Source of the DNA: Lachnospiraceae bacterium
GTDB taxonomy: Bacteria > Bacillota > Clostridia > Lachnospirales > Lachnospiraceae
NCBI GenBank assembly: GCA_015056975.1
Contig: SVFG01000006.1
Span: forward strand, 1-56,252
Length of the DNA: 56,252 nt
Direction of reading: 5' to 3'
Shown: positions 33,943 through 43,578 of the stretch, piece after piece
How the letters are laid out: every line of letters begins with the position of its first letter
How positions within the stretch are numbered: position 1 is the stretch's first letter
Translations under genes and position numbers: made by a program
Notes under the pieces: model-generated
The model's input: the letters and a program-made list of their open reading frames with translations, nothing else
Told to the model about the DNA's origin: nothing
Databases searched by the model: none

Positions 33943-33974
33943 TTTACATAACCTTTACCTGCTGCGACTATATT
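33943..33974 (+). promoter_or_regulatory. Pho-box-like direct repeats and -10 of the Na/Pi cotransporter gene
   Basis: TTTACA-N5-TTTACC (33943-33959), a two-copy TTNACA repeat with 11-base period like the PhoP box of Bacillus, followed nine bases on by TATATT (33969-33974) as a -10. The layout suits activation by a PhoB/PhoP-type regulator; one is encoded just downstream of the cotransporter. Confidence 0.55.
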
Positions 33975-34039
33975 TTTTACAAAGATGCATTACTATGAAG
34001 AGGAAATGAAAATAAGTTTGTAATAAGGAGAGTACATTT

Positions 34040-35809
34040 ATGGATTTTTTTGATTTTCTTACCATGGTAGGCGGTTTGGCGCTGTTTTTGTACGGAATGA
34101 ATCTGCTTGGTGACGGTCTTTCCAAATCATCGGGCGGACGATTGGAACATATTTTGGAAAAGCTTACAAGCAATCCCATAAAGGCGGTTTTAGTGGGAAC
34201 AGGAGTGACTGCGGTAATTCAGTCATCCTCTGCCACGACAGTTATGGTGGTAGGCTTTGTAAACTCCGGCATCATGAAGCTGGAGCAGGCAGTTGGTATT
34301 ATTATGGGAGCCAATATCGGTACGACAGTGACCTCATGGTTATTGAGCTTAGTAGGACTTGAAAGTTCTTCCTTCTTTATTCAGATGTTGAAGCCCACAT
34401 CCTTTTCACCTATTCTTGCAATTGTGGGTGTGGCTGCTATTATGTTTTCCAAAAGGGATGGACTGAAAAATGTAGCAACGATTATGCTGGGATTTGCGAT
34501 TCTGATGTTTGGTATGGATACAATGAGCAGTGCGGTAAAGCCTCTTGCGGATGTGCCGGAATTTACAGGTATTCTGACTAAATTTGCCAATCCCATTTTG
34601 GGACTTTTAGCAGGTACAATACTGACGGCTGTGATTCAGTCATCCTCAGCATCCATCGGTATTTTACAGGCGCTTTGTGTAACAGGTGCAGTAGGATACG
34701 GTGCTGCCATTCCCATTATCATGGGACAGAATATCGGAACCTGCGTCACTGCCATGATTTCAGGTGTGGGTGCATCCAAAAACGCCAGAAGAGCTGCTCT
34801 TGTGCACTTGTATTTTAATATAATAGGTACTACTGTGTTTATGGGTGTTTTTTACACAATCAATCTGTTTTCACCGTTCGCATTTTTGCAGGATGCGGCG
34901 ACTCCGCTGGGAATTGCTGTGATACACAGTGTATTTAATGTGGCGGCTACCATTTGCCTGATGCCGTTTTCAAAGCTGTTGGTTAAGCTTGCATGCTTAA
35001 CCATCAAGGATGAGGACAAGCAACAGGAGATAAATATGGAGGAAAAAGCGCTTCATCTTTTGGATAGCCGTTTTCTGGATACACCTGCTTATGCGGTGGA
35101 GCAGAGTAAAAATGTAGCTGTGGCAATGGCGGGACTTGCAGAGGAAGCCATGAATTTATCCATGGAGCTGTTGCATAATTACGATGAAGAAAAAGCAAAA
35201 CGTGTGGTAAATCTGGAATCTGAGGTAGATAAATATGAGGATGAGCTTGGAAGCTATCTGGTAAAGCTAAGCGCAAAGGATTTGTCAGGAAGAGACAATC
35301 ATACCTTAAATACCCTGCTTCACTGTATTGGTGATTTTGAGCGTATTTCGGACCATGCGAGAAATATCAAGGAAGCGGCAGAGGAGATGCATCAGAAAGG
35401 ACTTGCTTTTTCCGACAGTGCAAGAGAAGAACTGGCTGTGTTTGAAAAGGCAATCCACGAAATTTTGAAGGTGACTATGCTTGGCTTTGCGGAGGAGGAT
35501 GTAAAGCTTGCAGGGCAGGTAGAGCCAATAGAAGAAGTAATTGACGATTTGCAGATAGATATGAAACAACGTCATATCAGACGCCTGCGCGAGGGTAACT
35601 GTACTATTGAGATGGGCTTTATTCTGGCGGATATTACCACCAATTTTGAGAGAGTAGCAGACCACTGTTCCAATATTGCAGTTTGTCTTTTACAGACGGG
35701 TGAGGATGAATACGATCCTCACGCTTATCTTGGTGAGTTGAAGAGAGATAAAAATGCAGATTTTGCACATATGGTGGACGGTTACAGAGCAAGATACAGA
35801 CTTCCTTAA
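34040..35809 (+). CDS. Na/Pi cotransporter family protein with PhoU-like domain
   Basis: A 589-residue NptA/YjbB-type protein. The membrane part (about 1-320) carries the two inverted QSSS repeats of the family: 'VIQSSSATTVMVVGFV' near residue 60 and 'VIQSSSASIGILQAL' near 200. The C-terminal part (about 340-589) is helical and PhoU-like. It couples inward Na+ to phosphate or, in some lineages, exports phosphate; the direction is not decided by the sequence. ATG 34040 follows AAGGAG. A Pho-box-like repeat lies upstream and a PhoB/PhoR-like pair downstream, which supports phosphate-linked control. Confidence 0.9.
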   Translation: MDFFDFLTMVGGLALFLYGMNLLGDGLSKSSGGRLEHILEKLTSNPIKAVLVGTGVTAVIQSSSATTVMVVGFVNSGIMKLEQAVGIIMGANIGTTVTSWLLSLVGLESSSFFIQMLKPTSFSPILAIVGVAAIMFSKRDGLKNVATIMLGFAILMFGMDTMSSAVKPLADVPEFTGILTKFANPILGLLAGTILTAVIQSSSASIGILQALCVTGAVGYGAAIPIIMGQNIGTCVTAMISGVGASKNARRAALVHLYFNIIGTTVFMGVFYTINLFSPFAFLQDAATPLGIAVIHSVFNVAATICLMPFSKLLVKLACLTIKDEDKQQEINMEEKALHLLDSRFLDTPAYAVEQSKNVAVAMAGLAEEAMNLSMELLHNYDEEKAKRVVNLESEVDKYEDELGSYLVKLSAKDLSGRDNHTLNTLLHCIGDFERISDHARNIKEAAEEMHQKGLAFSDSAREELAVFEKAIHEILKVTMLGFAEEDVKLAGQVEPIEEVIDDLQIDMKQRHIRRLREGNCTIEMGFILADITTNFERVADHCSNIAVCLLQTGEDEYDPHAYLGELKRDKNADFAHMVDGYRARYRLP

Positions 35810-35890
35810 GATTTTGCTTGCGAAGGCAAAAAAGATGCTATAAAGTAATAGTGTAAAGAGTATATTTGATTGCGGATATGGAGGCACAGG

Positions 35891-36568
35891 ATGGCACTGA
35901 TTTATATTGTGGAAGACGATAAAAGTATTCGTGAAATTGAAACCTTTGCACTGGGGAATGTCGGATATGACGTAAAGGATTTTGCCAGTGCCGGAGAATT
36001 TTATAAGACACTTGATGTGCGTAAACCTGATTTGATATTGCTGGATATTATGCTCCCGGATGAGGATGGTCTTGCAATTGTAAAGAAACTGCGTAAATGG
36101 GAGGAAACGAGACAGCTTCCCATTATCATGGTGACGGCGAAAACCACGGAGATAGACAAGGTCAAGGGTCTTGATATGGGAGCGGATGACTACATGACAA
36201 AGCCCTTTGGTGTCATGGAGCTGATTTCCAGAGTGAAGGCACTCCTTCGGAGAAGTACGAAGGTACAGACTGAGGAGCGTGTGCTTCAGATTGGTGAGAT
36301 TGTGTTAAACAGGGATAAGCATACTGTGTCCGTGAAAGGGAAAGTGTGTGACTTAACCTACAAGGAATACGAGCTCTTAAAGCTTTTGATGAAAAACGCA
36401 GGAATCGTTGCCACCAGAGAGACTATTTTGGACAGGGTCTGGGGAATTGATTTTGAAGGGGAATCGCGTACCTTGGATATGCATATCAAAAATCTGCGCC
36501 AAAAGCTTATGGAAGAGGGCTGTCGGATTAAGACTGTGCGTAATGTAGGATACATTATGGATGTATAG
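35891..36568 (+). CDS. OmpR/PhoB-type response regulator
   Basis: A 225-residue response regulator. The receiver domain is 1-120 with the acidic pocket Asp9/Asp10 (EDD), phosphoryl acceptor Asp52 and Lys104. The winged-helix DNA-binding domain (about 130-225) ends with 'RTLDMHIKNLRQKL' and 'IKTVRNVGYIMDV', typical of PhoB/OmpR. ATG 35891 has GGAGG six bases upstream; the upstream frame to 35870 has none. It is followed after nine bases by a histidine kinase. The gene order after a Na/Pi cotransporter suggests a phosphate regulator, but OmpR-type members cover many stimuli. Confidence 0.9.
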   Translation: MALIYIVEDDKSIREIETFALGNVGYDVKDFASAGEFYKTLDVRKPDLILLDIMLPDEDGLAIVKKLRKWEETRQLPIIMVTAKTTEIDKVKGLDMGADDYMTKPFGVMELISRVKALLRRSTKVQTEERVLQIGEIVLNRDKHTVSVKGKVCDLTYKEYELLKLLMKNAGIVATRETILDRVWGIDFEGESRTLDMHIKNLRQKLMEEGCRIKTVRNVGYIMDV

Positions 36569-36577
36569 GGGAAGTGT

Positions 36578-37606
36578 ATGAAGAAAAAGATTTACAGAAC
36601 ACTGGTATTGATTGCGGGACTTGCCATTTTTATTACCATGCTGTTACTTACTGTTTTGTATTGCGATTTGTTTAGTTCTCAGGTTGTGGAGGAGGGAGGC
36701 GGCCTTGCATTTGACGATTTATTGCTCAAAGCACTTCCCGGACTTTTGGCGGTGTTTGGGGTACTGATTGTTTTGTGCCTTGTGATTGCGAAGCTGCTCA
36801 CTGCCAATCTGTTATCCCCCATAGAAAAGCTGACTGAAAATTTTGAGGAATATGACAGTAAAGCAGATTATGAGGAACTAACGCCTTTTGTAGAGATGAT
36901 AAAGAGACAGCATTATGATATCTTGAGCAATGCCAAGATGCGTCAGGAGTTTACTGCCAATGTGTCTCATGAATTAAAGACACCGCTTACAGCAATCTCC
37001 GGGTATGCAGAATTAATCGAGACCGGTATGGCATCGGAGAAGGATGTGGTGCGCTTTGCAAACGGTATTCACAGCAGTGCCAACAGACTGTTGACACTGA
37101 TAAACGACACCATTCGCCTCTCTGAGCTTGACGGTAATACGGAAGAAGTTTTATTTGAAAGGCTCAATCTGTACGAGCTTGCACAAAATTGTGTAGAAAT
37201 GCTCCGGTTTAATGCTAAGAAGCATCAGGTATCTCTGACGCTTTCCGGAAGGGACTGCTACATATTGGGCGGAAGACAGATGATGGAGGAGCTTTTGTAT
37301 AACCTCTGTGACAATGCCATCCGGTATAACAATAAGGACGGCTCAGTACATGTGAAGGTGTACTCGGAGCAGGGGGCTACCGTCCTTGAGGTGGCGGATA
37401 CCGGAATCGGCATCCCCGCAGAGCACCAGACAAGAATTTTTGAACGTTTTTACAGGGTGGATAAAAGCCGCTCCAAATCCACCGGCGGCACGGGTCTTGG
37501 ACTTGCCATTGTAAAGCATATTGTGGCCAAACATGAAGCCAGAATGGAGCTTACCAGCAAGGAAGGGAAAGGGACGACCATAAGGGTGATTTTTTCGATG
37601 GAATAA
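36578..37606 (+). CDS. PhoR-type sensor histidine kinase
   Basis: A 342-residue kinase with two membrane helices (about 8-28 and 54-76) and only about 25 residues between them, so no room for a true outer sensor domain. The DHp phospho-acceptor is His131 in ANVSHELKTPL, and the ATP-binding HATPase has 'NLCDNAIRYN' (N box), 'VADTGIGIPAEH' (G1) and 'GGTGLGLAIVKH' (G2). As with PhoR-type kinases, the signal may come from the transporter or from inside the cell. ATG 36578 has GGAAG upstream and lies nine bases after the response regulator. A terminator follows. Confidence 0.9.
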   Translation: MKKKIYRTLVLIAGLAIFITMLLLTVLYCDLFSSQVVEEGGGLAFDDLLLKALPGLLAVFGVLIVLCLVIAKLLTANLLSPIEKLTENFEEYDSKADYEELTPFVEMIKRQHYDILSNAKMRQEFTANVSHELKTPLTAISGYAELIETGMASEKDVVRFANGIHSSANRLLTLINDTIRLSELDGNTEEVLFERLNLYELAQNCVEMLRFNAKKHQVSLTLSGRDCYILGGRQMMEELLYNLCDNAIRYNNKDGSVHVKVYSEQGATVLEVADTGIGIPAEHQTRIFERFYRVDKSRSKSTGGTGLGLAIVKHIVAKHEARMELTSKEGKGTTIRVIFSME

Positions 37607-37612
37607 GAGTGC

Positions 37613-37639
37613 AGGACTGCCGTCGGGCAGTCCTTTTTG
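37613..37639 (+). terminator. Terminator after the histidine kinase
   Basis: AGGACTGCC (37613-37621) pairs with GGCAGTCCT (37626-37634), followed by TTTTTG. Confidence 0.85.
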
Positions 37640-37756
37640 TTACAATTTACAGCAATAAATGATAAGTAAACAGCATATTTTAAGAAGCAATTTTCCGACA
37701 ATTAAGATAAAATTATTGTGGGTAGTAATTACAAATTTTAACATTGGAGGAAGAAT

Positions 37757-38917
37757 ATGAAAAAGCAAAATTACCGTAATGTTTTTGCAGAAATCGGCAA
37801 AAGCGAGCAGGAGATTAACGACAGACTGAAGGAAGTGGTAAATGAGTTTTTCTATGGCAAAGACAAGGTATATTTCCCTGTGGGAGATGACATGGCTTAC
37901 ATAGAGGATACCGGCAACCACGATGCAAGAACAGAAGGTATGTCATATGGTATGATGATGTGTGTGCAGCTTGACATGAAGGAGGAGTTTGACCGTCTCT
38001 GGAAGTGGGCAAAGACATACATGTATATGGACCGGGGCCGCAACGAAGGCTATTTTGCATGGTCCTGTCAGGTGACCGGAGAGAAGAACGCATACGGTCC
38101 CGCACCTGACGGTGAGGAATTCTTTGCGATGTCCCTATTTTTTGCTTCTCACAGATGGGGAGATGGTGAAGGTATCTTTAACTATTCCGAGCAGGCAAAG
38201 GAAATTTTAAAGGCATGTATCCACAAGGGCGAGAATGGCAGAGAAGGTGCACCTATGTGGAACCATGATAACAAGCAGATTTTATTTGTTCCCGGCAGTG
38301 ATTTTACAGATGCATCCTATCATCTGCCCCATTTCTATGAGCTGTTTGCACAGTGGGCATATGAGGAGGACAGAGCGTTTTTTGCTGAGGCTGTAAAGGC
38401 AAGCCGTGATTATCTTGCAAAGGCATGTCACCCCGTGTCCGGTATGAATCCTGAGTACGGAGAGTTCGACGGTTCACCTATGAGCAGACAGCTTCCATGG
38501 GGAGGAGACCGCCATGACTGGTTCTATAGTGATGCTTATCGTACCGCTGCCAATATCGGGCTTGATTATGAGTGGTGCGGAGAGGATGCAGGACAGAGAG
38601 TGGCAGCAGAGCGTCTGCAGTATTGCCTGGGTGTGACACACAAGGAGAATCCCTACCGTATTTTTGAGGTGGATGGTACTCCCATTGATAAAGAGGCATT
38701 GCATCCCATCGGTATTTTGGCAACCACAGCACAGGCTTCCCTTGCAGTAGAAGGACCGCTTACTCTGGATAACGAAGATGCAACCAAGGCATTGGCAGCA
38801 GAATGGGTTGAGAGATTCTGGAATGAGCCTATGCGTAAGGGCAACAGAAGATATTATGATAACTGCTTGTATATGTTTGCATTTTTGGCACTCAGCGGCA
38901 ATTATCGTATGTGGTAA
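37757..38917 (+). CDS. GH8 reducing-end xylose-releasing exo-oligoxylanase
   Basis: A 386-residue GH8 enzyme of the Rex type. Catalytic acid Glu60 lies in DARTEGMSYGMMM; the base is probably Asp259 in FYSDAYRTAANIGLDYEW. The usual (alpha/alpha)6 repeat pattern with Trp-rich motifs is visible (LWKWAKTYMYMD, GYFAWSC). Rex enzymes release xylose from the reducing end of xylo-oligosaccharides. No signal peptide, so it works in the cytoplasm on imported oligosaccharides. It is the first of four co-directional xylan genes. The length is typical. ATG 37757 has TTGGAGG upstream. Confidence 0.9.
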   Translation: MKKQNYRNVFAEIGKSEQEINDRLKEVVNEFFYGKDKVYFPVGDDMAYIEDTGNHDARTEGMSYGMMMCVQLDMKEEFDRLWKWAKTYMYMDRGRNEGYFAWSCQVTGEKNAYGPAPDGEEFFAMSLFFASHRWGDGEGIFNYSEQAKEILKACIHKGENGREGAPMWNHDNKQILFVPGSDFTDASYHLPHFYELFAQWAYEEDRAFFAEAVKASRDYLAKACHPVSGMNPEYGEFDGSPMSRQLPWGGDRHDWFYSDAYRTAANIGLDYEWCGEDAGQRVAAERLQYCLGVTHKENPYRIFEVDGTPIDKEALHPIGILATTAQASLAVEGPLTLDNEDATKALAAEWVERFWNEPMRKGNRRYYDNCLYMFAFLALSGNYRMW

Positions 38918-38944
38918 TAAAATGAGTTTTAGGAGGACAGTAGC

Positions 38945-40639
38945 ATGACAGGACCGAAAGCACCAAAGGACCCCACAGCCAAAGGCAGCAGCTTTTATGT
39001 GTGCAGACAAAAAGGCGTGGCAGGAAATCCTACCCATGACGGCAGAGGAGTACAGTTTATTTATTTGGACGGCGGGCGTCTGATTACCTTTGCCAGAATG
39101 ATTGGCAATGTGGAAGATGAAAAAATGCTTGATAATCTGACCAAAGCAGAAGGTTTTATGAATATGGTGGCAGGTATCGGTGTCACGGTAGAGTCAGATG
39201 ATAGGGACAAGGACGTGGATTTTGTCTTCCAAATGTATGGAAAGACGGACCCCAACAATTCCGGAACTACCATAAAGGTACCCTGTAAGCCTGATGGCAT
39301 GGAGCAGATAATCTGGCTGGATGATTTTACATGGTCTGAGGATGATGCCAATCCCGGACAGTTCCGCTTTGAATTCAAGGAGGCCGGACAGCTTGCTACG
39401 GTAGATATCAGATTTTACCTGCGTGAAGGCTATACAGCTCCTGAGCAGGAGGAGTACAACAAGGTAGATACTGCTTCCGAGGATTATCAGAAGATGATTA
39501 AGCGCTCTCTGGTACAGACCGGTAACAATTACCGTTTGAAGAGAGTGATTGAGAAGGCAAAGCGGGGAGAGGATGTGACTATCGCTTTTATCGGTGGTTC
39601 CATTACCCAGGGCGCCGGAGCTATCCCTATCAATACCAAGAGCTATGCATATCAGACTTGGGAGAAATTCAAGGAAGCCTTCGGCTGCGGAGATAATGTA
39701 CATCTGATTAAGGCAGGTGTGGGTGGTACGCCTTCCGAGCTTGGCATGATTCGTTTTGAAAGAGATGTACTCAGGGAAGGCGCCGTGATGCCGGACCTGG
39801 TTGTAATTGAATTTGCTGTAAACGATGCCGGAGACGAGACCAATGGACGTTGCTATGAGTGTCTGGTGAGAAAGGCACTTGCTCTCTCTGAGGATACCGC
39901 AGTGATGCTGTTATTCTGCGTATTCGTAAACGACTGGAATTTGCAGGACAGACTCGCTCCTGTGGGCGAGCGCTATGACCTTCCCATGGTCAGTGCAAAG
40001 GATGCGGTTGTGCCTCAGTTCTACTTAAAGAACGGCGAGGGAAGAGTGCTCAATAAGAGCCAGTTCTTCTACGATACCTTCCATCCCACCAATATGGGGC
40101 ATATGATTATGGCGGACGGTCTTGTACATCTGATGAAAGAGGTTGATAAGCAGGAACTTGATGAAGTGTATACATGGGAGGACAGAGAGCCCGTATTTGG
40201 TACGGATTTTACCAATGTGCGTCTCCTTGATAAGCACACCAATGCAGATAAAATATTGTGGATTGAGGAAGGTAGCTTCTGTGAGACCGATAAGGAGCTG
40301 CAGGGTGTGGAGATGGATGCTGATTTCGGTCAGACCCCCGAGTTCCCCTACAACTGGCAGCACGTGTCCGGCTCTGAGCCTTTCCGCATGAAGATTAACT
40401 GCAAGGCACTTTTGTTCGTGGGTAAGGATTCCGGTGACATTCATTCCGGCAAGGTTAGTGTGCGTGTGGACGGTGAAGAAAAGCTTACCTTTGACCCCAG
40501 AGCAGTAGGCTGGACCCATTGCAGTCCGTACATATTGTTCACCGAAGAGGAGAGCAGGGAGCATTTGATAGAGGTTTCTGTTCTTCCCGGTGATGAGGAA
40601 AAGAAGGTTACCATATTAGGCTTTGGCTTTGTGGAATAG
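38945..40639 (+). CDS. SGNH/GDSL-type carbohydrate esterase
   Basis: A 564-residue protein with three parts. Residues about 1-170 form a beta-sandwich-like module. The SGNH hydrolase (about 200-410) has block I 'AFIGGSITQGAGA' with Ser219, the 'GVGGTPSELG' Gly block, 'VVIEFAVNDAG' with Asn (block III) and 'FYDTFHPTNMGH' with the Asp-His pair. Residues about 420-564 form a second beta-rich module. It most likely removes acetyl groups from xylo-oligosaccharides, given the neighbours; CE17- or CE20-like acetylesterases share SGNH plus accessory modules, but I cannot assign the family. No signal peptide. AGGAGG precedes ATG 38945 by seven bases. Confidence 0.82.
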   Translation: MTGPKAPKDPTAKGSSFYVCRQKGVAGNPTHDGRGVQFIYLDGGRLITFARMIGNVEDEKMLDNLTKAEGFMNMVAGIGVTVESDDRDKDVDFVFQMYGKTDPNNSGTTIKVPCKPDGMEQIIWLDDFTWSEDDANPGQFRFEFKEAGQLATVDIRFYLREGYTAPEQEEYNKVDTASEDYQKMIKRSLVQTGNNYRLKRVIEKAKRGEDVTIAFIGGSITQGAGAIPINTKSYAYQTWEKFKEAFGCGDNVHLIKAGVGGTPSELGMIRFERDVLREGAVMPDLVVIEFAVNDAGDETNGRCYECLVRKALALSEDTAVMLLFCVFVNDWNLQDRLAPVGERYDLPMVSAKDAVVPQFYLKNGEGRVLNKSQFFYDTFHPTNMGHMIMADGLVHLMKEVDKQELDEVYTWEDREPVFGTDFTNVRLLDKHTNADKILWIEEGSFCETDKELQGVEMDADFGQTPEFPYNWQHVSGSEPFRMKINCKALLFVGKDSGDIHSGKVSVRVDGEEKLTFDPRAVGWTHCSPYILFTEEESREHLIEVSVLPGDEEKKVTILGFGFVE

Positions 40640-40663
40640 ATCTGGAATAGGATGGAGAAAAAT

Positions 40664-43543
40664 ATGAAAAAGACAATGACGTTAGCCGGAAATGGCAAGG
40701 CATTGCCGTTTTTGGTAGAAGATAGCGCCTACGAAGGCGTTAAGAGAATTGCTGCAAAGGTAGCAAAAGATGTTGAAAAGGTCAGCGGCATATTGCCTGA
40801 ACTTGTGGCTTCTGTGGATGCCTTGCAGGACACACAGGTGGTATTTTGTGCCACTCTCGGACAGAGCGTACTTGTTGACGAGTTGGTGAAGTCCGGTAAA
40901 ATCAATTGTACAGATATTACAGGAAAGCGCGAAGTATTTGGATTGTTTCTCGTAGAGGAACCTTTTGCAGGTGTGGATTATGCCCTTGTGATTGTGGGAA
41001 GCGACAAGCTTGGCACCATCTACGGTATGTTTGCACTTTCAGAGTATATCGGTGTATCTGCAATGTGTGATTTCGGAGATGCGGAGCCCCTGCATCAGGA
41101 TACTTTGGTGCTTGAAGAGGATATTGAGAAAGTTTCCAAGGAACCCAGCGTAAAGTACAGAGGCTTCTTTATCAATGATGAGTGGCCCTGCTTCGGTAAT
41201 TGGACCTTTTCTCACTACGGCGGATTTACAGCCGAGATGTATGACCATGTGTTTGAATTCCTGCTTCGTATGAAGGGTAATTATATGTGGCCCGCAATGT
41301 GGACCTCTTCCTTCCCCTTGGACGGACCGGGCAGCCTGAATGAAGAGTTGGCTGATATGTATGGCATTACCATCGCATACTCCCACCACGAGCCCTGCCT
41401 GCGCGCCAGCGAGGAGTGGGACAAGGTGAGAGGCGAGGATTCTCCCTATGGCAATGAGTGGAATTACTATACCAACAGCGAGGGGTTGTCCAGATATTGG
41501 GCGGATGCTTTAAAGAGAAGCGGTAAGTATAAGCACCTGATTACCATCGGTATGAGAGGCGAGCGCGACAGCTCCATGCTGGGACCGGATGCGACCTTAA
41601 AAGACAATATTGATTTGTTGAAGGATATTATTACCAAACAGCGTCAGCTGATTAAGGAGCATGTAAATGAGGATGTGGACAGTGTTCCCCAGCTTCTTGC
41701 TCTTTACAAGGAGGTAGAAGCATACTTCTATGGTGATGAGAATACCGAGGGCTTAAAGGAGTGGGATGAGCTTGACAATGTCATTCTCATGCTCTGTGAG
41801 GATAACTTTGGTCATATGAGAACCCTGCCTACCGAGGAAATGCGTTCCCACAAGGGCGGCTTTGGTATGTATTATCATTTTGATTACCATGGCGGACCGG
41901 TTTCCTATGAGTGGATGCCCTCCTCACCCTTTGCTCTTACCTGGGAGCAGATGACAATGGCTTATGATTACGGTATTAAGGATGTTTGGATTGTAAATGT
42001 GGGCGATTTGAAGGGTAACGAGGTTGCGCTTAATTATTTCCTGACCTTAGCTTATGATTTTGAGACATGGGGAAGCAGTGCACCCAACAGCTGGAAAACA
42101 TATCTGGCACAGTGGGTGGATAAGACCTTCCCGGGTGCAGAGCCTGCCCTTCGTGAGAAGATGGCTAGGGTGTATATCGATTTTGTAAACATGAATGCTA
42201 CACGCAGACCGGAGGCGCTTCGCGCAGGCATATATCATCCCTGTCACTTTAATGAGACTGACAGAATGCTTGCCCTTGCTGACAGCATAGAAAAGCTCAA
42301 TGAAGAGGTGTATGCGGCGCTTGAGGGCGTGACAAAGCAGGCATATTACAGCATGCTTTATTATCCGGCAAAGATTAGCGTAAATCTGGTTCGCATGCAT
42401 CTGTATGCGGGCAAGAATGCGTTTTATGCCGGACAGGGCAGAAAGATTGCCAACAAGTACGGCGAGCTTATGGCAGAATGCATCAAAGAGGACAGACGCC
42501 TTTCTGAGGAATTCGGTGCCTTTAGAGACGGTAAGTGGAAGGGTATGGAGCTGGAGAAGCATGTGGGCTTTACCTCCTGGAATGACGACGGCTGGAAATA
42601 CCCCGTGAGAATGTATGTGGAGCCGGTAACGGAAGCCCGCATGAGTGTGTCCAGAGCAGATGAGCCCATGCTGTATGTAAAGGTGTACGGACCGCCAAGA
42701 TGTATCAGGGTGCATGATTTCCTTTCTGAGGGAGTAAGCGAGGTTGCACTGGAAATCAGCAATGACGGCGTAGGAAGTTTGAAATACGAAATAACTGCAG
42801 AAGGTGACTTGCCGGCATGGCTTAGCTTATCCTCCATGAAGGGTGAGGTAGAAGACCTTTGCCGAATTGAAATCACCTGCGACAGAGATAAGCTTACCGG
42901 CAAAGAAGAGACTGTCAAGCTGATGATTAGCGACGGTGATACCCGTGTGGCCGTGGAAATCAAGGCAAAGAAGACGGATGTGGAGGCACTTCCCGCCATG
43001 ACCTTCCTTGATACCTGTGGTGTGATTACCATGGAGGCAAATCATTATGCAAGGAAAGAAGCGGTGGCTGATGGCTCCTTTGAGCTTCTGAAGGATTACG
43101 GCAGAAGCGGTAACGGTATGAAGGTATTCCCTTCCACCTCTGATTTCGACAAGAAGGATGAGAAGCCTGCTATTACCTATTCCTTCGTGATTCCTAAAGA
43201 GGGAGATTACAGAGTGGAGGTTTGGACCACTCCCACCAACTCCTTACAGAGCAGACGTCCTCTGCAGGCTGAGATTACAGCCGCAAATGGTCAGTGTAAG
43301 ACCTTAGAAATCCTCAGCGCAAACTACCGCGGTGGTGAAAACAGTGATTGGCAGTGGTGTCAGGGGGCTTTGGAGCAAATCCGTAAGACTGCGACTGAGT
43401 TACATTTCGCTGAGGGTGTACAGGAGCTGACCATAAAGGCAATGGAGGCCGGTATGGTGCTTGAGAGAATTCTGATTTATCCCAAGGAGATGAAACTTAA
43501 GGACTCCTATCTGGGACCTTTGGAGAGCTTCTACAAGGAATAA
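40664..43543 (+). CDS. GH115 xylan alpha-1,2-glucuronidase
   Basis: A 959-residue GH115 enzyme. The recognisable core has 'YRGFFINDEWPCFGNWT', 'MKGNYMWPAMWTSSFP', 'YGITIAYSHHEPCLRA', 'TIGMRGERDSSM' and 'LCEDNFGHMRTLP'. The C-terminal 250 residues hold beta-sandwich modules, one similar to the GH115 C-terminal domain. GH115 members cut 4-O-methyl-glucuronic acid from internal and terminal xylose of glucuronoxylan. No signal peptide, so it would act on imported oligosaccharides. ATG 40664 has GGAG six bases upstream; ATG 40652 is a less well placed alternative. It lies 24 bases after the SGNH gene and 35 before the GH43. Confidence 0.92.
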   Translation: MKKTMTLAGNGKALPFLVEDSAYEGVKRIAAKVAKDVEKVSGILPELVASVDALQDTQVVFCATLGQSVLVDELVKSGKINCTDITGKREVFGLFLVEEPFAGVDYALVIVGSDKLGTIYGMFALSEYIGVSAMCDFGDAEPLHQDTLVLEEDIEKVSKEPSVKYRGFFINDEWPCFGNWTFSHYGGFTAEMYDHVFEFLLRMKGNYMWPAMWTSSFPLDGPGSLNEELADMYGITIAYSHHEPCLRASEEWDKVRGEDSPYGNEWNYYTNSEGLSRYWADALKRSGKYKHLITIGMRGERDSSMLGPDATLKDNIDLLKDIITKQRQLIKEHVNEDVDSVPQLLALYKEVEAYFYGDENTEGLKEWDELDNVILMLCEDNFGHMRTLPTEEMRSHKGGFGMYYHFDYHGGPVSYEWMPSSPFALTWEQMTMAYDYGIKDVWIVNVGDLKGNEVALNYFLTLAYDFETWGSSAPNSWKTYLAQWVDKTFPGAEPALREKMARVYIDFVNMNATRRPEALRAGIYHPCHFNETDRMLALADSIEKLNEEVYAALEGVTKQAYYSMLYYPAKISVNLVRMHLYAGKNAFYAGQGRKIANKYGELMAECIKEDRRLSEEFGAFRDGKWKGMELEKHVGFTSWNDDGWKYPVRMYVEPVTEARMSVSRADEPMLYVKVYGPPRCIRVHDFLSEGVSEVALEISNDGVGSLKYEITAEGDLPAWLSLSSMKGEVEDLCRIEITCDRDKLTGKEETVKLMISDGDTRVAVEIKAKKTDVEALPAMTFLDTCGVITMEANHYARKEAVADGSFELLKDYGRSGNGMKVFPSTSDFDKKDEKPAITYSFVIPKEGDYRVEVWTTPTNSLQSRRPLQAEITAANGQCKTLEILSANYRGGENSDWQWCQGALEQIRKTATELHFAEGVQELTIKAMEAGMVLERILIYPKEMKLKDSYLGPLESFYKE

Positions 43544-43578
43544 GCAAATAAATATATTATGAAAGAGAGGATTTTTCA

